Origin: Solimicrobium sp043758755
Lineage (GTDB): Bacteria > Pseudomonadota > Gammaproteobacteria > Burkholderiales > Burkholderiaceae_D
Reading direction: 5' to 3'
Length of the DNA: 64,000 nt
NCBI GenBank assembly: GCA_043758755.1
Contig: JAYVMW010000045.1
Coordinates: 16,778-80,777 of the forward strand
Of the stretch, positions 44,001-52,400 are shown one piece after another. Below the pieces are notes generated by a model that was not told the DNA's origin, did not search any database, and saw only the letters and a list, made by a program, of their open reading frames with translations. Numbering within the stretch: the first letter of the stretch is position 1; each line of letters starts with the position of its first letter. Position numbers and translations under genes: made by a program.

Positions 44001-44753
44001 TTAATGTGGTGGCGTACGTGCAAAGACCAGATTGGTCACGCTCGCAGCGCCATGCCGTTTCAGGCATGCAGCAATTTCGTTCAACGTCGCGCCGGTTGTC
44101 ATGACATCATCGACCACGCCGATATGGCGGCCCCGTATTCTATCCTTTGTGGCTTCGTCAGGGGTAAAAGCGTGCAGAATATTCTCGCGGCGCTGATCGG
44201 GATGGAGCAGGGTTTGTGCAGTGGTATCGCGCACCCTGTGCAGAAGTTGCGCATACAGCGGGCGCTGCATTAGCGTGGCCAGCGGCCTGGCAATTTGCAG
44301 TGACTGATTAAATCCGCGCTGCACCAGTCGTGCGCGGCTTAACGGTACCGGCATAAGCAGTTCAGGAATACATGGTGTTTTTGCTACAGACCGGGCTATC
44401 TGCAACGCCAGCGCTGGTGCGACGCAAAGCTGGTGTCGGAATTTCAGGGCCAGTATCAGTTGATCGAGTGGAGCTTTGTAATCGCAGGCCGCGATCGTGT
44501 GCAAAAAAGCGGGAGGGTTTGTCAGACACTGGCCGCAGCATTGGTCTGCAGTGTCAAGCGGAATGGCGCAGCGCACGCAGCGTCTGGTCGGGATGGAAAA
44601 GAATTGCTGCACACAGTCGATGCAGATGGTTTGCTGGTTCTGCGCTGCGCACAGCAAACAGGAACAGGGAGCAAGCTTGCACAGGCCCGATCTGATCAGC
44701 CCGGTGACATTCTTTATCTGCTGAACTAACAAGTTTTGCCGCATGTGATCCAT
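44001..44753 (-). CDS. ComF family phosphoribosyltransferase-like protein
   Basis: 250 residues. A Cys-rich N-terminal zinc finger (CSCLLCAAQ, CIDC, CVRC, CCGQC) is followed by a type I PRTase fold with PVPLSRARLVQRGFNQS and the PRPP-binding VVDDVMTTGAT. ComF proteins function in DNA uptake, probably on single strands; cytoplasmic. It lies 21 bases before trmL on the same strand and is divergent from the methyltransferase gene. Confidence 0.9.
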   Translation of the reverse strand: MDHMRQNLLVQQIKNVTGLIRSGLCKLAPCSCLLCAAQNQQTICIDCVQQFFSIPTRRCVRCAIPLDTADQCCGQCLTNPPAFLHTIAACDYKAPLDQLILALKFRHQLCVAPALALQIARSVAKTPCIPELLMPVPLSRARLVQRGFNQSLQIARPLATLMQRPLYAQLLHRVRDTTAQTLLHPDQRRENILHAFTPDEATKDRIRGRHIGVVDDVMTTGATLNEIAACLKRHGAASVTNLVFARTPPH

Positions 44754-44800
44754 TCAACGTGTAAACTGCGATGGCCTCAATTATAAAGAAGTTATTTTTT

Positions 44801-45706
44801 ATGCAAAGTGCACCCATAGATTTAAATCGAGTAAGACATTTGTTCAGCCAACCGTCTAAACTGACTGAAGCTGATTTTATTTACCGGGAAGTCGCAACCC
44901 GCATGCTGGATCGGTTGGCGCTGGTTCGGCTCGATCCAAAATGCATACTGGATGCGGGTTGTGGACGCGGGGCCGATTTAAGGGCCTTGCATAATACCTA
45001 TCGAACTGCGCAGCTGATCGGGCTGGATGCGTCAGAAAATTTTCTGAAGCAGGTGCAGAGTGAACAAAAGGCGGCCGGCATTTTCATGCAGCGCCTGTTG
45101 TCAAAACTGACCGGTCGTGCATCGGAGTACGCTGATGCGGAATTGATCTGTGCTGATTTTCGTCACACTGCGCTGGCAGACCGGGCTGTGGATCTGGTCT
45201 GGTCCAATATGGCGCTGCATTGGCACAGCGAGCCGGATCAGGTATTTTCTGAATGGCTGCGCATCCTGAATGTGCATGGACTGTTAATGTTTTCCTGTTT
45301 TGGTCCTGACAGTTTGAAAGAACTCCGGCAGGCATTTGAAGAAGCCGATCAGATGCAGCACACATTGCCGTTTGTCGATATGCACGACTTTGGCGACATG
45401 CTGGTTAATGCCGGATTTGCAACGCCGGTCATGGATATGGAAGTCATTACGTTAACCTACACCAGTGTGGATCAGCTCATGCGTGAAGTGCGTGCGCTGG
45501 GAGGAAATCCGCTGCAGACCAGAAAGCCGGGGCTGACAGGCAGGGCTGCATGGCGCAGGGTGAGTGACAGGCTGGAGCAGATGCGGCGCGCCGACGGACG
45601 CATTCCGCTGACGCTTGAGATTATTTACGGTCACGCATTCAGACCCGAGCCGAAGCGCAATCGGCCTGGTGAAAGTATTATCAAATTTGATATTCACAAA
45701 AAATAA
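44801..45706 (+). CDS. BioC-like SAM-dependent methyltransferase
   Basis: 301 residues from the ATG at 44801, chosen because BioC relatives begin at about this point (an ATG at 44771 adds ten residues). SAM motif I is ILDAGCGRGADLRAL, motif II region QLIGLDASENFL, followed by DLVWSNMALHW and LMFSCFGPDSLKELRQAF, which match the malonyl-ACP O-methyltransferase BioC. That enzyme starts the biotin pimeloyl chain, but no bio genes are adjacent, so the assignment is to family. Next to the cox promoter region. Confidence 0.8.
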   Translation: MQSAPIDLNRVRHLFSQPSKLTEADFIYREVATRMLDRLALVRLDPKCILDAGCGRGADLRALHNTYRTAQLIGLDASENFLKQVQSEQKAAGIFMQRLLSKLTGRASEYADAELICADFRHTALADRAVDLVWSNMALHWHSEPDQVFSEWLRILNVHGLLMFSCFGPDSLKELRQAFEEADQMQHTLPFVDMHDFGDMLVNAGFATPVMDMEVITLTYTSVDQLMREVRALGGNPLQTRKPGLTGRAAWRRVSDRLEQMRRADGRIPLTLEIIYGHAFRPEPKRNRPGESIIKFDIHKK

Positions 45707-45759
45707 ATATCATTTTTTTGGCGCAAATCAAAAAATATTTTATCAAGCGATCAGTCACT

Positions 45760-45773
45760 TTGATGTAAATCAG
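45760..45773. promoter_or_regulatory. FNR/ANR-like box upstream of the oxidase cluster
   Basis: TTGAT-GTAA-ATCAG matches TTGAT-N4-ATCAA at 9 of 10 defined positions. It sits in the 319-base gap before coxB, 253 bases from its start. The rest of this gap shows no gene. Confidence 0.45.
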
Positions 45774-46025
45774 TGTCTGAGTTTTTGTATTGTGCTTGAT
45801 AACCGCTGTGTTTCCGACATATACTCTCGTGATTATAAAAAAGTGCCAGCGCAAATTGCACAGTCAAGCGATTGTCCAGTGTTGACCAGCTTAATAATAA
45901 ATCAGCAGAAAAACAGCTGACGGTCGTGCGTAACGAGGTATGAATAACTGGTGGATTTAGCATCACAGTCAGTGCCAGTTCATATCACCTTCTGAGAAGA
46001 ATTCTATTTGGTTTTTGGGGAAAAC

Positions 46026-47219
46026 ATGAAATATGCGAAGCGATTGCCATCGTTAATGCTCAGTTCCTTGTTGATGATGGGTGGGGTTTCATCATGGGCA
46101 CAAGAGGTTGTACAAAGCCCGGTCAAGGATAGCGTGGGCGGACCAGCGGTACTTGGAATGAACTTCCAGCCACCCGTCACACAAATTGCAGAGCAGATCT
46201 ATGGTCTGCATAATTTGATGATGATTATCTGTATGGTGATTTTCGTCATAGTGTTCGGTTTCATGTTTTACTCGATTTTAAAACATCGTAAATCGCTTGG
46301 TCACAAGGCGGCCACCTTCCACGAAAGTATTACAGTCGAAATCGCCTGGACTGTCGTCCCGTTCATTATTGTCATCGCCATGGCGCTGCCGGCTACCAAA
46401 ACGGTCGTCGCCATGAAAGATACTTCCAATTCCGATATCACCATCAAAGTTACCGGCATGCAGTGGAAATGGGGCTATGACTATCTGAAGGGCGAGGGAG
46501 AAGGCATTTCATTCCTGTCGGCGCTGTCGACACCAAGAGAACAGATCGGTGCGCCAGGCCAGCCTGCAACACAGGCGCGCGGTGAAAACTATCTGATCGA
46601 AGTTGATAATGAAGTGGTTGTGCCGGTCAATAAAAAAATTCGAATTATCACAACCGCCAATGATGTGATTCACTCGTGGACCATTCAGGCTTTCGGTATC
46701 AAGCAGGATGCCATTCCCGGTTTTGTGCGTGACACCTGGTTCAAGGCAGAAAAAGTCGGCAAGTACCGTGGTCAATGCGTAGAGCTGTGCGGTAAGGAGC
46801 ACGCTTTCATGCCGGTTGTGGTGAATGTCGTCAGTGATGCCGATTACACCAAATGGGTAGATGGCAAGAAAAAGGAAATGGCCGCACTGGCTGATGATCC
46901 GAACAAGGTCTGGACTGTGGATGAACTGAAAGCACGCGGTGAGAAAGTTTACTCATCGAACTGTGTGGTATGTCATCAGGCCAATGGTAAGGGTGTGCCA
47001 GGTGCGTTCCCTGCTCTGGATGGTTCACTCGTTGTGGCCGGGCCGAAGGACGCGCAGGTCCATCTGGTACTGAATGGTAAAAACGCCATGCCGACCTGGA
47101 AAGCCGTATTGTCAGACACCGACATTGCTGCCGTTATTACCTATACACGGAATAACTGGTCTAACAAGTCACAAGAAAATATTGTTCAACCAGCAGAAGT
47201 TCTGGCTGCGCGCAAGTAA
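46026..47219 (+). CDS. coxB: Cytochrome c oxidase subunit II with fused cytochrome c domain
   Basis: 397 residues from the ATG at 46026, GGGGA 5 bases upstream. Signal peptide, two transmembrane helices (about 60-130), and a cupredoxin domain with the CuA motif CVELCGKEH. A C-terminal cytochrome c domain follows (CVVCH heme site near residue 318), so this is a caa3-type subunit II. It accepts electrons from cytochrome c and passes them to subunit I. First gene of the oxidase cluster, 16 bases before ctaD. Confidence 0.96.
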   Translation: MKYAKRLPSLMLSSLLMMGGVSSWAQEVVQSPVKDSVGGPAVLGMNFQPPVTQIAEQIYGLHNLMMIICMVIFVIVFGFMFYSILKHRKSLGHKAATFHESITVEIAWTVVPFIIVIAMALPATKTVVAMKDTSNSDITIKVTGMQWKWGYDYLKGEGEGISFLSALSTPREQIGAPGQPATQARGENYLIEVDNEVVVPVNKKIRIITTANDVIHSWTIQAFGIKQDAIPGFVRDTWFKAEKVGKYRGQCVELCGKEHAFMPVVVNVVSDADYTKWVDGKKKEMAALADDPNKVWTVDELKARGEKVYSSNCVVCHQANGKGVPGAFPALDGSLVVAGPKDAQVHLVLNGKNAMPTWKAVLSDTDIAAVITYTRNNWSNKSQENIVQPAEVLAARK

Positions 47220-47235
47220 TTCATAGGAGATTCGA

Positions 47236-48837
47236 ATGAGTAACACCACAATGGATCACGCCCACACTGCTGGTCACGGACATGAGCACGATGACCACAA
47301 GCCACACGGTTTTGAGCGCTGGATGTTTGCCACCAATCATAAAGATATCGGTACCCTGTACCTGATTTTCTCTCTGACCATGCTGTTGGTCGGCGGCGTG
47401 CTGGCACTGATGATACGTGCCGAGTTATTTCAGCCTGGTCTGCAATATTTCAAACCTGAATTTTTCAATCAGCTCACCACGATGCACGGACTGATCATGG
47501 TGTTCGGTGCGATCATGCCGGCCTTCGTCGGGTTCGCCAACTGGATGATCCCTCTGCAAATCGGCGCTTCAGATATGGCCTTTGCGCGGATGAACAACTT
47601 TTCATTCTGGCTGTTGCCTCCTGCTGCGATGTTGCTGGCTGGTTCTTTCTTTGTTCCCGGCGGTGCAACCGCTGCCGGCTGGACACTGTATGCTCCACTG
47701 TCAACCCAGATGGGGCCTGGAATGGACATGGCAATTTTCGCTGTCCACATCATGGGTGCTTCTTCCATTATGGGTTCGATCAACATCATCACCACGATTT
47801 TGAACATGCGTGCCCCAGGCATGACATTGATGAAAATGCCGATGTTCTGCTGGACCTGGTTGATTACTGCCTACCTGCTGATTGCTGTCATGCCGGTTCT
47901 GGCTGGTGCAATTACCATGACTCTGACTGACCGTCATTTCGGCACATCATTCTTCAATGCCGCCGGTGGTGGCGATCCTGTGATGTACCAGCATATATTC
48001 TGGTTCTTCGGTCACCCTGAAGTTTACATCATGATTTTGCCGGCATTCGGTATTGTCTCGCAGATTATTCCCGTGTTCGCCCGCAAACCGCTGTTTGGTT
48101 ATGCCTCAATGGTGTATGCGACTTCCTCCATTGCGATTCTGTCGTTCATCGTCTGGGCGCATCACATGTTTACTACCGGTATGCCGGTAACTGCACAGCT
48201 GTTCTTCATGTATGCAACCATGCTGATCGCGATTCCAACCGGTGTAAAAGTATTTAACTGGATTGCCACCATGTGGCGTGGTTCGATGACTTTCGAAACG
48301 CCGATGCTGTTTGCAGTCGGCTTCATTTTCGTCTTCACCATTGGTGGCTTTACCGGCCTGATTCTGGCAGTGACACCGATCGATATTCAGATGCAGGATA
48401 CTTATTACGTGGTAGCGCATTTCCATTACGTTCTGGTTGCCGGATCGCTGTTTGCCCTGTTTGCCGGTTTCTACTACTGGAGTCCAAAATGGACTGGGTT
48501 CATGTACAACGAAACCCGCGGCAAAATCCATTTCTGGAATTCGCTGTTCTGGTTTAACGTGACCTTCTTCCCGATGCATTTCCTGGGGTTGGCCGGTATG
48601 CCGCGGCGCTATGCGGATTATCCAGCGCAATTTGCCGATTTCAACATGATTGCATCGATCGGCGCCTTCGGATTTGGATTGTCTCAGGTGTATTTCATCT
48701 TCTTTGTGGTTCTCCCGGCGTATCGCGGTGGCAAAGCTGCCGGTAACAATCCGTGGGAGGCTGTTGAAGGTCTGGAATGGACAGTGCCTAGTCCAGCTCC
48801 GTTCCATACGTTTGAAACACCGCCGACCGTTAAATAA
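47236..48837 (+). CDS. ctaD: Cytochrome c oxidase subunit I
   Basis: 533 residues, AGGAG before ATG. Twelve transmembrane helices with heme a, a3 and CuB ligands: MHGLIMVF, HPEVYIMILPAFG (His-Tyr crosslink), WAHHMF, and HFHYVLVAGS. The N-terminus is His-rich (HAHTAGHGHEHDDHKPH), which may bind copper transiently. It reduces oxygen to water and pumps protons. Confidence 0.97.
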   Translation: MSNTTMDHAHTAGHGHEHDDHKPHGFERWMFATNHKDIGTLYLIFSLTMLLVGGVLALMIRAELFQPGLQYFKPEFFNQLTTMHGLIMVFGAIMPAFVGFANWMIPLQIGASDMAFARMNNFSFWLLPPAAMLLAGSFFVPGGATAAGWTLYAPLSTQMGPGMDMAIFAVHIMGASSIMGSINIITTILNMRAPGMTLMKMPMFCWTWLITAYLLIAVMPVLAGAITMTLTDRHFGTSFFNAAGGGDPVMYQHIFWFFGHPEVYIMILPAFGIVSQIIPVFARKPLFGYASMVYATSSIAILSFIVWAHHMFTTGMPVTAQLFFMYATMLIAIPTGVKVFNWIATMWRGSMTFETPMLFAVGFIFVFTIGGFTGLILAVTPIDIQMQDTYYVVAHFHYVLVAGSLFALFAGFYYWSPKWTGFMYNETRGKIHFWNSLFWFNVTFFPMHFLGLAGMPRRYADYPAQFADFNMIASIGAFGFGLSQVYFIFFVVLPAYRGGKAAGNNPWEAVEGLEWTVPSPAPFHTFETPPTVK

Positions 48838-48842
48838 TGAAG

Positions 48843-48858
48843 CGGGGCCTTTGCCCCG
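48843..48858 (+). repeat. GC-rich hairpin after ctaD
   Basis: CGGGGC, loop CTTT, GCCCCG, starting 6 bases after the ctaD stop and 34 bases before the next start. No T-run, so it probably serves as an mRNA processing or stability hairpin. Confidence 0.5.
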
Positions 48859-48891
48859 TGCCTGAAACAGTCCATTTTCTGGAATAGAGCT

Positions 48892-48996
48892 ATGGAAAAC
48901 AAGAAATCACAAAATCTGAGAACCGCGTTGATACTGTTTTCAGTAGCTGCCGTGTTTTTCGTTGGCATCTTTGTTAAGCAGATTTGGTTCAGATAA
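48892..48996 (+). CDS. Small single-helix cytochrome oxidase assembly protein
   Basis: 34 residues, too short for usual gene finders: N-terminal MENKKSQNLRT then one hydrophobic helix (ALILFSVAAVFFVGIFV) and KQIWFR. Small proteins of this type stand between ctaD and ctaG in betaproteobacteria and are annotated as cytochrome oxidase small assembly protein. It ends 7 bases before ctaG. Presence of one helix in exactly this place is the main evidence. Confidence 0.75.
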   Translation: MENKKSQNLRTALILFSVAAVFFVGIFVKQIWFR

Positions 48997-49003
48997 GCGG
49001 CCG

Positions 49004-49567
49004 ATGAAAAATATCAAAGCTGGAAAAATGATAGCCAAGCTGAACGCTGTCATGTTTGGCAAGTTGCTGGTGGTGGCCGCATTGATGTTTGGATTCGGCT
49101 TTATATTGATCCCGATTTACAAACAGATCTGTGAATTGACCAATGTGAATATTCTGACGACCAAGGATGACAAGTCAGTTCCCCCGGAAAATTCTCAGAT
49201 TGATAAAAATCGGCTTGTCACCGTTGAATTTGACGCCAACACTACTGGTCCCTGGCGTTTCCGGCCGGTAGTGAGCAGTATGCAAGTGCATCCTGGGGCA
49301 ATGTCGACAGTGGTGTACGAGGTAGTCAACAAACAGAACCGTAAGATGGATGCGCAGGCAATACCCAGCTATGCGCCTCAGCAGGCAGGACAGTATTTTC
49401 ACAAAGTAGAATGTTTTTGTTTTAAACAGCAGACACTGGGTGCTGATGAAGCCAGGCAGATGCCGGTCGTATTCTTTATTGATCCCAAGCTGCCGGAGAA
49501 TGTGAAAACAATTACGCTGTCGTACACTTTTTTTGAGGTGGGTGGCAATAAAGTGGCAGCACAATAA
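49004..49567 (+). CDS. ctaG: Cytochrome c oxidase assembly protein CtaG/Cox11
   Basis: 187 residues from the ATG at 49004; the frame starting at 48962 overlaps the small gene and is not used. One membrane anchor (about 18-40) and a periplasmic Ig-like domain with the copper-binding CFCFKQQ motif and VVFFIDPKLPEN. It inserts CuB into subunit I. It lies in the expected position after ctaD. Confidence 0.95.
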   Translation: MKNIKAGKMIAKLNAVMFGKLLVVAALMFGFGFILIPIYKQICELTNVNILTTKDDKSVPPENSQIDKNRLVTVEFDANTTGPWRFRPVVSSMQVHPGAMSTVVYEVVNKQNRKMDAQAIPSYAPQQAGQYFHKVECFCFKQQTLGADEARQMPVVFFIDPKLPENVKTITLSYTFFEVGGNKVAAQ

Positions 49568-49598
49568 CCAGTAATAATTTGAATGCAGTAGAGGTTTT

Positions 49599-49817
49599 AT
49601 GGAAGATTTGAAATCTGCCACGCAACGCAAGATGTCGTTTTTTGCAACACTGAAAGCAGTTTTCTGGTCGTTTTTCGGCGTGCGCAAGAAAAGCGCCTAT
49701 GAACAGGATGCAGCAAAGCTAAACCCTGTGCACGTGATTATTGCCGGCATTCTGGGCGCGGTAATTTTCATTACGATTCTTCTCACCATTGTGAAAACTG
49801 TCGTAGCTAACCAATAA
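49599..49817 (+). CDS. DUF2970 small membrane protein
   Basis: 72 residues: a soluble N-terminal segment ending SFFGVRKKSAYEQDAAKLNP, then a single helix (about 45-68). DUF2970 is found in betaproteobacterial oxidase clusters between ctaG and ctaE, as here. Function unknown, likely assembly or stability of the complex. Confidence 0.88.
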   Translation: MEDLKSATQRKMSFFATLKAVFWSFFGVRKKSAYEQDAAKLNPVHVIIAGILGAVIFITILLTIVKTVVANQ

Positions 49818-49841
49818 TTTGAATTGATCCGGGAGATAAAA

Positions 49842-50699
49842 ATGAGTTCAGGGCAACATGCACCGTATTATTTTGTACCAAGTCCTTCACAGTGGCCAGT
49901 TCTTGGCGGAGCGACCCTGCTCCTGACCATGATCGGTGCTGCAGCATGGGTGAATGGTGTGTCATGGGGAATGTACGCCAATCTGGGTGGTATATTGTTG
50001 ACCCTGTTCGTACTGTACAACTGGTTTGGTTTGGCAATTCATGAATCTGAATCCGGCCAGTACAACGAGCGGGTTGACGTTTCATACCGCTGGAGCATGA
50101 GCTGGTTTATTTTCTCTGAAGTGATGTTCTTCGGCGCTTTCTTCGGCGCGCTTTTCTATGCACGTTCCATCACCATGCCATGGCTGGCTGATCTGGACAA
50201 CAAACTGTTGTGGCCTGATTTTGTTGCGCATTGGGGTAACGTAGGGCCGGCCGGAACCATCGAAGCATTCAAGATGATGACCCCGTTCCCGATTCCTACT
50301 ATCAATACGGCATTGCTGTTGTCCTCAGGCGTGACGCTGACCATCGCGCATCATGCACTGATTGCCGGTAACCGTGCCAAAACCTCGATGTTCCTGTTTG
50401 CCACCATCTTGCTGGGCGCACTCTTTATGGGTTTTCAGGCCCATGAATACATCGATGCTTATTCCGAGCTGAATCTGAAGCTGACATCAGGCATTTACGG
50501 ATCCACCTTCTTTTTGTTGACTGGCTTTCACGGCTTCCATGTGACCATGGGCGCCATCATGCTGTCGGTGGTCCTGTACCGTCATCTGAAAGGCCATTTC
50601 ACTCCGAGCCATCACTTTGCATTTGAAGGTGCCGCCTGGTACTGGCACTTTGTTGACGTGGTCTGGCTGGGTCTGTATGTCGTTGTGTACTGGCTGTAA
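49842..50699 (+). CDS. ctaE: Cytochrome c oxidase subunit III
   Basis: 285 residues from the ATG at 49842 with GGGAG upstream. Seven helices with conserved FSEVMFFGAFFGALF, ALLLSSGVTLT and GFHGFHVTMGAIML, plus the C-terminal HFVDVVWLGLYVVVYW. It supports proton uptake and stability of the oxidase. A strong bidirectional terminator follows, so the remaining cox genes are likely a second transcript. Confidence 0.96.
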   Translation: MSSGQHAPYYFVPSPSQWPVLGGATLLLTMIGAAAWVNGVSWGMYANLGGILLTLFVLYNWFGLAIHESESGQYNERVDVSYRWSMSWFIFSEVMFFGAFFGALFYARSITMPWLADLDNKLLWPDFVAHWGNVGPAGTIEAFKMMTPFPIPTINTALLLSSGVTLTIAHHALIAGNRAKTSMFLFATILLGALFMGFQAHEYIDAYSELNLKLTSGIYGSTFFLLTGFHGFHVTMGAIMLSVVLYRHLKGHFTPSHHFAFEGAAWYWHFVDVVWLGLYVVVYWL

Positions 50700-50710
50700 T
50701 CAAATTTGCA

Positions 50711-50749
50711 CCAACAAAAAGCCGCACTCAGGGTGCGGCTTTTTGTTGG
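50711..50749. terminator. Bidirectional terminator between ctaE and the twin-membrane gene
   Basis: Perfect 17-base stem CCAACAAAAAGCCGCAC / GTGCGGCTTTTTGTTGG with a 5-base loop; a U-rich arm forms in both directions, serving ctaE (plus) and the DUF2909 gene (minus). Confidence 0.9.
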
Positions 50750-50792
50750 GTGCCGCAGGCAATTGATACCTGCTCAAGAAACCGGTTAAAAG

Positions 50793-51011
50793 TCAGTGTG
50801 GCGCAGTTATAATGGGAATGCCGGTAGGATGAATATAGCCGAGATAATTGGCGATCAGTATCAGGATAAACAGGACGACTGAAAATCCGACCCGGAATGC
50901 CAGAGCCTGCACGGTGCGCTTGCTGCGGCCTTTGTCTTTCATTAGAAATACCAGTGCGGAACCCAGACTGGCGATGATGAGGATAAAAGCAATTGCAACG
51001 AAGATTTTCAT
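50793..51011 (-). CDS. Twin-transmembrane DUF2909 protein
   Basis: 72 residues with two helices (about 2-24 and 42-61) separated by MKDKGRSKRTVQ: the DUF2909 layout. It lies antiparallel within the oxidase cluster, divergent from the SURF1 gene. Such twin-membrane genes are often found here in related bacteria, so a role in oxidase biogenesis is likely but unproved. Confidence 0.82.
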   Translation of the reverse strand: MKIFVAIAFILIIASLGSALVFLMKDKGRSKRTVQALAFRVGFSVVLFILILIANYLGYIHPTGIPIITAPH

Positions 51012-51058
51012 GATTTTTAAAATGGGCGCGCAGCGCCAATGAGTGATTGAGTAAATAA

Positions 51059-51805
51059 GTGAGTATCAGGCGAGCTTTTCATTTTAGACCAGTTCCTTTC
51101 ATTGCGACACTGCTATTGGTGGCTTTAGGTTGTGCACTTTCCATGTGGCAGACACAAAGAGCCCATCAGAAAGAGGCAATCGAAGCCAGACTTCAGGCTG
51201 TCGAAAACACCGCTGCGATCCCCTTGCCGCTCACGTCGGAAATCAGCCAGTTGGAATATGCCAAAGTCATCCTCTTGGGCGAATTCGATCAACGCTGGCC
51301 GGTCTATCTCGATAATCGCCCCATGGACGGGAAGGCCGGAATCGTTGTGCTGATGCCATTCAGGCTTCAGAATCAGAATAAGTACATACTGGTTGCGCGC
51401 GGCTGGGTACCCAGAAACAATCTGGACCGATTTTCGGTAAAGCCGTATCAAACCCCATCTGGAATCATACAGATAGAAGGTACGCTTAAAGCGAACGTTG
51501 GCCATGTGTATCAGTTCGGCGCCAGTGCGCCGCTGCAACCAGGCGTGCTGGTTCAGAATATGGAAACCGGCGAGTTTGAAAAGGCCAGTCATTTGCCACT
51601 GTATCCGTTTATCGTTGAACAGACCAAAGGCGGCGATGACGGTTTATTGCGCGACTGGCCGCGTGCGTCAATGGGATCGGAACGGCATCGCGGCTATGCG
51701 TTTCAATGGATGGCACTGGCCGTGATGGCATTGTTATTTTTTTTGGTAACCAGTTTCGGCAAAAGTAATGGACTCAACAAAGATGGATCAGGCACCGATG
51801 AATAA
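51059..51805 (+). CDS. SURF1 family cytochrome oxidase biogenesis protein
   Basis: 248 residues, GTG start. Two terminal helices (about 10-28 and 218-237) enclose a periplasmic domain; the motifs VYLDNRPMDGKAGIVVLMPF, YILVARGWVPRN and the C-terminal HRGYAFQWMALAVMALL are SURF1 hallmarks. SURF1 assists heme a insertion into subunit I. The stop overlaps the start of the SCO-like gene by 8 bases. Confidence 0.92.
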   Translation: MSIRRAFHFRPVPFIATLLLVALGCALSMWQTQRAHQKEAIEARLQAVENTAAIPLPLTSEISQLEYAKVILLGEFDQRWPVYLDNRPMDGKAGIVVLMPFRLQNQNKYILVARGWVPRNNLDRFSVKPYQTPSGIIQIEGTLKANVGHVYQFGASAPLQPGVLVQNMETGEFEKASHLPLYPFIVEQTKGGDDGLLRDWPRASMGSERHRGYAFQWMALAVMALLFFLVTSFGKSNGLNKDGSGTDE

Positions 51806-52400
51806 GCAGCTGCACACTCCCCAAACAAAAAAGCACGGACGCTGGAAATTGTTACTGGTTCTTGCGATTTGCGCATCTCCTTTGATATTTTCTTATCTGA
51901 CTTATTATGTAATCAAGCCCACCGCTCGTACCAACTATGGAACACTGCTGGACCCGCGGCTGTACCCCATGCCAGATATGCACGGTGTTTTGCAAGGCGG
52001 CGCGCCGCAGGAACTGAGCGCCTACAAGGGCAAATGGATCATGCTGCAGGTCAGTTCATCTGATTGTCAGCAACGGTGCCAGAACGGCCTGTATGCGATG
52101 CGCCAACTGCGTTTAATGCAAGGCAAGGACATGGACCGGATTGAACGGGTATTGCTGGTTCCGGACCAACAGCCGATGGACACCATGCTGATCCGGGTTC
52201 TGGAAGATACCCATATTCTGCGTGTAGATGCAAAGGCTGTGCAGGGTTGGCTGCCGGTTGAGCCCGATGCGACGGTGCAGGATCGTCTGTATCTGGTTGA
52301 TCCGCTCGGTAATCTGATGATGCGCTATACCGTGGATGCTGATCCGAACAAGGTAAAAAAAGACCTCATCAAACTGCTTAAGGCATCCAGCATCGGGTAA
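51798..52400 (+). CDS. Membrane-anchored thioredoxin-like (SCO-related) oxidase assembly protein
   Basis: 200 residues from the ATG at 51798, chosen for the overlapping ATGAATAA junction with SURF1 (ATGs at 51768 and 51783 would add 10 or 5 residues). One helix (about 18-38), then a thioredoxin-like periplasmic domain with CQQRC (CxxxC) near residue 88. The copper-ligand His found in SCO proteins (SIDHS region) is not present in the equivalent LYLVDPLGN strand, so a thiol-redox rather than copper-carrier role is suggested. ctaA follows with TAATG overlap. Confidence 0.78.
   Translation: MNKQLHTPQTKKHGRWKLLLVLAICASPLIFSYLTYYVIKPTARTNYGTLLDPRLYPMPDMHGVLQGGAPQELSAYKGKWIMLQVSSSDCQQRCQNGLYAMRQLRLMQGKDMDRIERVLLVPDQQPMDTMLIRVLEDTHILRVDAKAVQGWLPVEPDATVQDRLYLVDPLGNLMMRYTVDADPNKVKKDLIKLLKASSIG

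Noticed and set aside
48106..48807. Minus-strand open frame of 233 codons
   Set aside because: Antisense to ctaD, which is fully conserved.
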